From Anaerolineaceae bacterium (GTDB taxonomy: Bacteria; Chloroflexota; Anaerolineae; Anaerolineales; Anaerolineaceae): a stretch of DNA of 35,455 nt. Positions within the stretch are counted from its first letter, which is position 1; the number at the start of each line of letters is the position of its first letter. The position numbers and the translations under genes were made by a program. The stretch lies in contig JAAZOQ010000081.1 in NCBI GenBank assembly GCA_012797695.1, positions 1-35,455 of the forward strand, written 5' to 3'. The notes beneath the pieces are model-generated. The model was given only the letters and a program-made list of their open reading frames with translations, searched no databases and had not been told where the DNA came from. Positions 26,745 through 33,368 of the stretch are shown one piece after another.

Positions 26745-27463
26745 GGGTCATCCATGTAGTATTTCGAGAATGTATCGTTCAGATACTTGTTTTCACGCTC
26801 TTCGATCCGAACCGGCCAGTTGTGTTCGATGCGGTAGATTGCCTGGCCAGGCGACTCGGAGTGTGTGCAGTGATATTCGACCAGCGCGGGGGTGACGTGA
26901 GCCATGCCTGCCAGGCGTAAGCGGGCTGGATCGCGGATGTGATACCGGTTGAGTGCTGCCAGGTTTTCAGAGGTCTGATCCTGAAAATCAGCTCCGGAAA
27001 AATCGGAGCTGATTCTTCCGCTAGCTAGTAGTAGATTTTCTGTATTGTGATTAATATTTAAATCTCTACTACTAGCTAGAGAGCCAGCTCCGATTTTCGG
27101 AGCTACACTGGTATACAAAGTATCCGGGACGTCCGGTGACGTATCCTCGTCGATGTCGATCACTGCCTGCTCATCATCCACCTGGGCGTGAGCAGGCTCG
27201 GGAGCATCGAGGCCGTCTGCATAGAGAGGTAGCTGCTGATAGGTGCCGTCATCCAACGCCCAGGTATATCGACCGGTCTGGATGAGCATACCGGCATCTG
27301 CCAGGAGCATCACGCCATCATGGATGTTCTCGGCGCTGTAGCCCGTGAAGCGCCGCATATACTCCTGATTTAATGGCCGGCGCTCGGCCAGGAAAAGCAG
27401 CACGATACTGGCAGCGGCACCCTTCAAGGCACGTACCTGTAACGAGGTCAGGTTAAATTCCAT
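26741..27463 (-). CDS. Winged-helix replication-initiation/replisome-organizer-like protein
   Basis: 240 aa; wHTH-like YMRRFTGYSAENIHDGVMLLADAGMLIQTGRYTWALDD; central low-complexity region contains a large palindrome. Confidence 0.5.
   Translation of the reverse strand: MEFNLTSLQVRALKGAAASIVLLFLAERRPLNQEYMRRFTGYSAENIHDGVMLLADAGMLIQTGRYTWALDDGTYQQLPLYADGLDAPEPAHAQVDDEQAVIDIDEDTSPDVPDTLYTSVAPKIGAGSLASSRDLNINHNTENLLLASGRISSDFSGADFQDQTSENLAALNRYHIRDPARLRLAGMAHVTPALVEYHCTHSESPGQAIYRIEHNWPVRIEERENKYLNDTFSKYYMDDP
26986..27104. repeat. Nested inverted repeats inside the replication-like gene (candidate origin)
   Basis: IR1 26986-26996/27004-27014 (11 bp), IR2 27021-27038/27060-27079 (18 bp with 2-nt bulge), IR3 27086-27093/27097-27104 (8 bp); IR1 and IR3 share AGCTCCG arms, AT-rich centre. 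Confidence 0.9.
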
Positions 27464-27479
27464 AACGTTGTGTCGCCTC

Positions 27480-27671
27480 TCATGAGACGTGGGCCAGCTG
27501 ATCGACCGGTAAGGAATACACCACCCAGATCCACCCTTCTGGCAGTTTATGCCTTTCCCGGCCGACCGGCTGGCTTTCTATCAACATGGTTTGCACGCCG
27601 TGCAGGTTCGCGCGTCCGACGACCAACCCGGGCCCAATAGGGGTCATTACTAAATCACCGATCATAATCAT
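27480..27671 (-). CDS. Hypothetical small protein
   Basis: Start MIMIGDLVMTPIGPGLVVGRANLHG with SD GGGAGA; ORF extends to 27725 with an alternative start. Confidence 0.6.
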   Translation of the reverse strand: MIMIGDLVMTPIGPGLVVGRANLHGVQTMLIESQPVGRERHKLPEGWIWVVYSLPVDQLAHVS

Positions 27672-27740
27672 GCGATCATTCTCCCTGTCTCTATTCAGGT
27701 AACATGCGTCTTCGGCATAGCGCATTTTTTCAGCTTGTTT

Positions 27741-27768
27741 ACGACCGATAACTGCTGTTATCGGTCGT
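27741..27768. repeat. 12-bp perfect inverted repeat ACGACCGATAAC-TGCT-GTTATCGGTCGT
   Basis: Arms 27741-27752 and 27757-27768, just downstream of the second recombinase stop. Confidence 0.9.
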
Positions 27769-27786
27769 AAGACTTCTATTCGACTT

Positions 27787-28785
27787 TCAACTCAGCTCCA
27801 GTCCCAGTAGTTCTGAAACTGTCATCCAGTGTTCATCCCGCCTGCCGTCCAGCATGTGTAAATAGACCTGGGTTATGGCCAGGTTAGAGTGGCCAAGAAA
27901 CTCCATGATCTCTTGATCGCTGGCACCGGCGGCTTTGCGCAGCATGGCGCCCGTATGCCGCAGACTATGTGGTTTGATGTGGGTGGCGTCCAGACCGGCC
28001 TGGCGGAGGTATCTCTTCAACAAACGGCCGACTTCGTGGGCAGAAAGCGCCTGTTCTCCCACGGTGCCGCCATTGGGCATTACCTGGCCCTGGCGACTGA
28101 GCGGGGTAAAGATGTAATCTTCGGCTTTCAGTTTGCCCAGCCGGCCGGCGGCCCGCAGGTATTCGCACAACGCGTTCCACAGCGGCAGGGGTACTTCCAG
28201 GCGCTGGTCGCTCTTGCCCTTGCCAGACCAGCGGAAGAAGACTAGATCGCCGTGCCGGTCGAAGTTGCCCCATCTGGCCAGGCGCCATTCGGTGTTGCGC
28301 CTGGCCAGTAAGACGTAGCCGAGAAACAGGGCAAAATCGCGTCGCCCCTGCAGTGTGCCGCGGTAGATGGCGCGTAGTAGACTACGCGCCTCGTCCGGGG
28401 ACAGCCAGGCAGCCTTCCCATAAAGCTCTACGTTTGGCCGCAGGGCTTTGCCTGCGGCCGGGTTGACGTTGTGTAGTGGGGTTTGGCTACCTGGCAGGTA
28501 GTAATCTTCGATGGTGAACTGGTAGAAGCTGCTGATGGCCGCCAGGCGCTGGGCGACGGTGGCCGGTGCATTGCCGCGGGTTTCCATTTCGTTCACCCAG
28601 CGATGGACGTCGGTCCTGGTCACTTCCCAGGGTAAACGGTTAGTGCTGGTGAGCAGGTCCTCGAGCGCCTTGGCGTATGCCCGGCGGGTGGCGTCGCTGC
28701 GCCGTGATTGCAGCCACAGAGTGATAGCGTCTCCCCAGGCGGTATTGTCGACGTGGATCTTCAGGGAAGTGACCGGGGTGTCCAT
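27787..28785 (-). CDS. Second tyrosine recombinase (XerC/D-like)
   Basis: 332 aa; GKGKSDQRLEVPL, HSLRHTGAMLRKAAGASDQEIMEFLGHSNLAITQVYLHM. Confidence 0.9.
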   Translation of the reverse strand: MDTPVTSLKIHVDNTAWGDAITLWLQSRRSDATRRAYAKALEDLLTSTNRLPWEVTRTDVHRWVNEMETRGNAPATVAQRLAAISSFYQFTIEDYYLPGSQTPLHNVNPAAGKALRPNVELYGKAAWLSPDEARSLLRAIYRGTLQGRRDFALFLGYVLLARRNTEWRLARWGNFDRHGDLVFFRWSGKGKSDQRLEVPLPLWNALCEYLRAAGRLGKLKAEDYIFTPLSRQGQVMPNGGTVGEQALSAHEVGRLLKRYLRQAGLDATHIKPHSLRHTGAMLRKAAGASDQEIMEFLGHSNLAITQVYLHMLDGRRDEHWMTVSELLGLELS

Positions 28786-28788
28786 GGG

Positions 28789-29157
28789 TCAGTCCGAAAG
28801 CCGGGGTTTGGATAAGGCCTGTTGGAAACGGAAGATCGTTTCTTTCATATCTTTGTTCTCTTGCTGCAAACGGGTCAGCTCGCCCAGCTCGGGGACATAT
28901 ACACTGACCGGGTTCTCCGAGATGGCCTCGGCCGTGTATTGGACCGCTTCTTGACTTACGTAACTGACGCTATAGATTGCAGATGGGTTGTAGTGGCGGG
29001 TGAACGCCGGGTAGGCTCTGGTTTCGGGCACGTCCAGGCGGATCAATGGGGCACCGAGGCTCTCGTCTGTGCTCATGTAGCCGGCAATTACTTTGTGGCC
29101 GAATAGTTCCAGGATGACCCACCGGCCCTTTTCGATTTCTTGCGTAACTTCACTCAT
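28789..29157 (-). CDS. Hypothetical conserved phage/plasmid-type protein
   Basis: 122 aa; VILELFGHKVIAGYMSTDESLGAPLIRLDVPET; coiled-coil C-terminus. Confidence 0.65.
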   Translation of the reverse strand: MSEVTQEIEKGRWVILELFGHKVIAGYMSTDESLGAPLIRLDVPETRAYPAFTRHYNPSAIYSVSYVSQEAVQYTAEAISENPVSVYVPELGELTRLQQENKDMKETIFRFQQALSKPRLSD

Positions 29158-29571
29158 GGGTATCTCCGTTCGTAGATGCCCCCGCTCCGTCCGGGGGGCT
29201 TGCTGGTGGCTGATTCCGGGGTGCCAGGCTGGCTGGGCCGCCGCTGTTTGGGCCGAACCACTAAAACGACCGTTAAGAAGGAGGAGAGAAGAGGGAGGTG
29301 ATCACTGCACGTGGAGCGCAGCCGAGTGAGAAATCCGGGGGACGATCCCGGCAGGCTGAGGGGGGCAGCCTGGCTCCTGCATTTCTCGGTAGATCATGAA
29401 GTTTGTTACTGTTCGTTGACTCGGGTTGGCGCCCCCACGCTTTCCAGCGCTCGCGCAATCCGCTGCAGACTATTGAGCGCTACGGCTTCTCTGCGCAGCC
29501 GTTCGCTTTCGGTCATCACCCGTTCGCCGGTGACCACTGGTTCCAGAGCGAGGATACCGTTCACCGCTGCT

Positions 29572-29967
29572 TCAGCGGCCAGGTCCCGGGCTGAGCGGGC
29601 TACGTTCGGCCATTCCCGCGGCTTGTCGCTCACTACGCTGTTCCTCCTCGCGGCGTTTGACATATCTCCAGATCGACCCGGCCACCATGGGGCCACCGCT
29701 GGCGGCGAAACATAGCAAGCCCAGGACGGCTGCCGGCCAGGAAAGGGCAGAAAGGCCGGCCAGAGTTGCGAGTACGCCTACCACGACGAACAGGCTGGTA
29801 AAGCCTTCGTCGTAATGTTTGCGTTCTGCTAGGCCCATCAGGGCGTCGTAGAGCGTACCGAACAAGACCAGGGAGATCAGGACGGCTAAAACCCGGCTAT
29901 TTTCAAGCTGAATTTCATTTGTAGAACGCTGCGTGATATCGTAGAGAAAACTTTGGAGTGTGGTCAT
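29572..29967 (-). CDS. Small membrane protein
   Basis: 131 aa with several hydrophobic segments. Confidence 0.6.
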   Translation of the reverse strand: MTTLQSFLYDITQRSTNEIQLENSRVLAVLISLVLFGTLYDALMGLAERKHYDEGFTSLFVVVGVLATLAGLSALSWPAAVLGLLCFAASGGPMVAGSIWRYVKRREEEQRSERQAAGMAERSPLSPGPGR

Positions 29968-29968
29968 G

Positions 29969-30244
29969 TCAAATCCCTTTCGTGTTCCTGGCAGGAACCT
30001 GGCCGGTCGTGATTACGCCCAACCGTTCCAACACGATCAGTGCGTCCCTCTCCTCGTTGATCCAATTGGCGACTCGAGTGACCAGCCAGGTCTCCAGCCA
30101 GCCGCCGGGCAAGGGCAGGCTGCGATACACTTCATCCAGAAGCTGGCGCATGCGGGGAAAATCTGCGAAGTCGAAACGGGAACGATTGTGGCGCTGCAGC
30201 AGCCAGATCAAGAGAACAACCCACAAAGGAAGTTTGCCGATCAT
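29969..30244 (-). CDS. Hypothetical protein with N-terminal TM segment
   Basis: 91 aa; MIGKLPLWVVLLIWLLQRHN. Confidence 0.55.
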   Translation of the reverse strand: MIGKLPLWVVLLIWLLQRHNRSRFDFADFPRMRQLLDEVYRSLPLPGGWLETWLVTRVANWINEERDALIVLERLGVITTGQVPARNTKGI

Positions 30245-30723
30245 TGTTGTACCTCGTTGGTATGGAAAGAAGGGGTCATCACGACGACGGGGACCATGAC
30301 GACGTTGGGCATGGCCACCACACCGGCTATGACGGCCTCGACGCTGTATGCCGAGAGAGTGGTCACCACTGCCGGGGGTAATTGGGCTGGGGAGATCAAG
30401 CGCCAGCCAGCCACCTGCAAGCGCTGGACCATGGATGCAAAATCCAATGTGTTGGTACGCAGGGCGTTCAGGTCGGCGGCGATGGTAGACCCGCCAGATG
30501 AGAGCAGCGTAAAAGCGTATTGCTGGCCCCTGGGCCAGGCGAGCAGGAAAGTGTCGCCATTTTGCAAGACGAAGGTACCCGGGGCACCCTGGGCCACCGA
30601 TTGCATGCCGCGCACGGTTTCGGCGGCCCCCATGGGGCCGGCCAGAGAAGCGCCAATGGAAAAAGCGCCCACGCAGGCGCTGGCGATGAGGATGAGCAAG
30701 ACGATCAGGGATCTGGCTTTCAT
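30241..30723 (-). CDS. Secreted/membrane-anchored hypothetical protein
   Basis: 160 aa; signal peptide MKARSLIVLLILIASACVGAFSIGASLAG. Confidence 0.6.
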   Translation of the reverse strand: MKARSLIVLLILIASACVGAFSIGASLAGPMGAAETVRGMQSVAQGAPGTFVLQNGDTFLLAWPRGQQYAFTLLSSGGSTIAADLNALRTNTLDFASMVQRLQVAGWRLISPAQLPPAVVTTLSAYSVEAVIAGVVAMPNVVMVPVVVMTPSFHTNEVQQ

Positions 30724-30783
30724 GCTGGAGTCTCCTATATTGGAATCTGGTATACTGGGAACGGCGACTGGAGTCGCCTATCG

Positions 30784-30813
30784 CCTACACCCGCCATGCA
30801 GGGCGGGTGTAGG
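30784..30813. repeat. 12-bp perfect inverted repeat CCTACACCCGCC-ATGCAG-GGCGGGTGTAGG
   Basis: Intergenic hairpin between the ribbon-helix-helix-like gene and the secreted protein gene. Confidence 0.9.
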
Positions 30814-30817
30814 TCGT

Positions 30818-31006
30818 TTAAATTTGCTCGATAATTGGTTCATGTTTTACGAGCACTGCCTCAGGATGCCTTTGGATGTATTCTCGGCGGATCAACCATG
30901 ATGTGAAATTCCCCATGCTACGCAGGTCGCTCCGAGCCATTTCACGCAGCATTTCTAATGCTTCTGGATCACTAATTCGCACATGTGTGACGTTAGTTTT
31001 CTCCAT
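30818..31006 (-). CDS. Ribbon-helix-helix (Arc-like) small regulator
   Basis: SD AAGGAG then MEKTNVTHVRISDPEALEMLREMARSDLRSMGNFTSWLIRREYIQRHPEA. Confidence 0.6.
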   Translation of the reverse strand: MEKTNVTHVRISDPEALEMLREMARSDLRSMGNFTSWLIRREYIQRHPEAVLVKHEPIIEQI

Positions 31007-31030
31007 GAATGCATCTCCTTGGTAATAATA

Positions 31031-31074
31031 TATCGCTATAGCGATAAGTATACACACAAGAGATGATTTGTCAA
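31031..31074 (-). promoter_or_regulatory. Consensus-like promoter (TTGACA-16-TATACT) abutting a 16-bp palindromic operator
   Basis: -35 31069-31074, -10 31047-31052; perfect palindrome TATCGCTATAGCGATA at 31031-31046. Confidence 0.75.
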
Positions 31075-31108
31075 TAGAGTGTTTACATTTCGTTATAATA
31101 AAAATGTC

Positions 31109-31558
31109 ATGATAAAAGATTGGATTACCCAAAAATATATAGCTTACCGGGGAGATGCCATTGGCAATGAGAAGTCTATAAGCGATTTTGCACGCTACCT
31201 TGAAGTTAGTCAGTCATTGTTGTCAGAATGGATGGCTGGCAAAAAAAAACCAGGTATAAAGTCGATTGACAAAATCGCTAAGAAATATCCTGAAATCTAT
31301 GATGTGATGGGATTACATCAACCATCTCAAGATGAACTATTAGGTCTACCAAAATCATTACGTACGAGGTTACGAGCTGCTCTTGCTGAAATGCATGCAG
31401 AATATAATGCAAGGAGCTTATTGTTAGATGATCCAGAGGCTGAAAAAATCGCAATAGAAATTCTGGAAAAACACGGATTCAAATACACCCGGACATCGAA
31501 CTCTGGAGAGTCATTTGTCATAGGATCTGGAATAATTGTTGATTCTAAGCAGTCGTGA
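31109..31558 (+). CDS. CI-like/XRE-type HTH transcriptional regulator
   Basis: MIKDWITQKYIAYRGDAIGNEKSISDFARYLEVSQSLLSEWMAGKKKPGIKSIDKIAKKYPEIYDVMG; TATAAT at 31094-31099 suggests a near-leaderless message. Confidence 0.8.
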   Translation: MIKDWITQKYIAYRGDAIGNEKSISDFARYLEVSQSLLSEWMAGKKKPGIKSIDKIAKKYPEIYDVMGLHQPSQDELLGLPKSLRTRLRAALAEMHAEYNARSLLLDDPEAEKIAIEILEKHGFKYTRTSNSGESFVIGSGIIVDSKQS

Positions 31559-31693
31559 AAGTGTAATGTTTTCATGAGTTGTTTATAGAACACACGTTCC
31601 CATTAATTCAATCCCATTTCAGGGGGATAAAAGGGTGAAAAAAAAGGGGATTCCATAGATATTGAATATCTCATTTCATTATGGAGAACATCG

Positions 31694-32968
31694 ATGGCTA
31701 GCAAACCCCCCCAGATCGTTCGATTTCAGTCGTTAAAGCCTCCGTATCCACAGGAAGTGGCAGGTGAGTCATATCATAAAGAGGCTATCAAAAAAATATG
31801 TGGGCCTTATGACGAAGAAGGATACGATTCTGAAGATCATGTTGCGTACCTAATTTTGGATGACGACAATCTAAATGACAATAATGCGGTTCGTGTCGAA
31901 ATCGATCATAAGCTGGTTGGTTACTTGCCCAGGCCTGCGGCGAAGCTTTACCGAGAAAAGCTCGACGAGCTGGGTCTCTCGGATGTAATTGGAAGCTGTC
32001 TTGCCAGCATACGGGGCGGCTTTATCTCCAAAGGTGGTGCCGAAGCAGATTTCGGAATTCGGCTTGGGGTAAATCTGCAAGAGTTGAGCTTGGATACGAC
32101 AAGGATCAAGCTTAGATCGTCATATCGGGAACCATATCCTCTTCAGATTCATGGTGAGGAATTGCTTCGTGAGAATATAGAGGATGTATGTGGTTATTAT
32201 GATGAAGAAACAGGCTACAAAGCGGATGATCACCTTGCAGAATTGCTTTTAGAGAGAGAAGGGGCTGTCCGGGTAGAGATTGACCATAAGCCGGTCGGGT
32301 ATTTGTCGTCCACCACTGCAAAAAAATACCGCCGGAGATTGGTAGACCTGGGTATTCCCGATGCGGTTGGAGTCTGTTATGCAAGCATTAGTGGGGGGCG
32401 CCAGACAAGCTCAGGGATAGTTACTGATTTTAATGTCCGACTTGATATTGAAATCGACGATCTTGAAATTCTTGAACAAAAGAAAGCCTCTGTTGATAAA
32501 GACCAAACAGAAATTTTCGAAACAATGGAACCATCTTTACCAGAGGATAAACTGGTTGTAATTGATGATTCTGAATTGAAGAACCAAAAAACAACAAGCA
32601 TCGATCCTTCGAAAGAAAAAGCCTTTAATCCACAAAAGATATCTCCTGAAACACCCCCAGAGAATGTCAAACCTTTTCTAAAGCCATCTCTTATCCAGGA
32701 AAGCTCCAAGACAGCCCAGGCTTCCAGACCGGTGGAAAAGCCGAAGGCTGGGCGATCCGATAAAAATTGGATAATCGCTTTGCTACTGTGCATTTTCTTG
32801 GGTATGTTTGGCGCCCACCAGTTCTATGCTGGGCGTAAGGGATTAGGTTTCGTTTATCTATTCACCGTTGGTTTGCTCATGCTTGGTTGGATTGTGGATT
32901 TTGTTTTGATCGTTTCGGGTAATTTCAAAGACAAGAATGGTCGATTGATTTCGCCACCGTGGAAATGA
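31694..32968 (+). CDS. Duplicated HIRAN-like domains fused to C-terminal TM2 domain
   Basis: Two related blocks (AVRVEIDHKLVGYLPRPAAKLYREKL / AVRVEIDHKPVGYLSSTTAKKYRRRL) then NWIIALLLCIFLGMFGAHQFYAGRKGLGFVYLFTVGLLMLGWIVDFVLI. Confidence 0.8.
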   Translation: MASKPPQIVRFQSLKPPYPQEVAGESYHKEAIKKICGPYDEEGYDSEDHVAYLILDDDNLNDNNAVRVEIDHKLVGYLPRPAAKLYREKLDELGLSDVIGSCLASIRGGFISKGGAEADFGIRLGVNLQELSLDTTRIKLRSSYREPYPLQIHGEELLRENIEDVCGYYDEETGYKADDHLAELLLEREGAVRVEIDHKPVGYLSSTTAKKYRRRLVDLGIPDAVGVCYASISGGRQTSSGIVTDFNVRLDIEIDDLEILEQKKASVDKDQTEIFETMEPSLPEDKLVVIDDSELKNQKTTSIDPSKEKAFNPQKISPETPPENVKPFLKPSLIQESSKTAQASRPVEKPKAGRSDKNWIIALLLCIFLGMFGAHQFYAGRKGLGFVYLFTVGLLMLGWIVDFVLIVSGNFKDKNGRLISPPWK

Positions 32969-33070
32969 TGAATTGGCTGCTGTATAAGTTATCAGAACCC
33001 CTAGAGAGTTCGAGCTCTTTTTCTGTTTTAAAGATTGATTGCCTTAAAGTAATGGCCACAGGGAGGGTAT

Positions 33071-33322
33071 ATGAAATTTGGCATTCGCAAACCATCTTTG
33101 AAAAAACGAATTGCTGCAAGAACGTCAGTTAAACGGGTAATTCGCCATAACTTGGGCCTCAAAGCGCCCCGCGGATTGGGAGTGATAACAAGTCCCAAGA
33201 AAGCGCTCTATAACCGGGCTTATCATCGGTCTACCAAAAGTTGCCTGGGTATCGTGATGATTGTGATAGCCAGCAGTACAGTGATTGGATGGGGCAACAA
33301 ATTGTTAATGCGCATTTTATAG
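33071..33322 (+). CDS. Small basic phage-associated protein with C-terminal TM segment
   Basis: MKFGIRKPSLKKRIAARTSVKRVIRHNLGLKAPRGLGVITSPKKALYNRAYHRSTKSCLGIVMIVIASSTVIG; SD GGGAGG. Confidence 0.65.
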   Translation: MKFGIRKPSLKKRIAARTSVKRVIRHNLGLKAPRGLGVITSPKKALYNRAYHRSTKSCLGIVMIVIASSTVIGWGNKLLMRIL

Positions 33323-33368
33323 ATGCGATGGTAACCAGGCCCACCCAATGGAAAGAGGTCTCCCATCC

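Noticed and set aside
29273-29458. 61-aa minus-strand ORF in the intergenic gap
   Set aside because: Pro/Arg-rich, no RBS or family features, and overlaps the structured repeat-like region.
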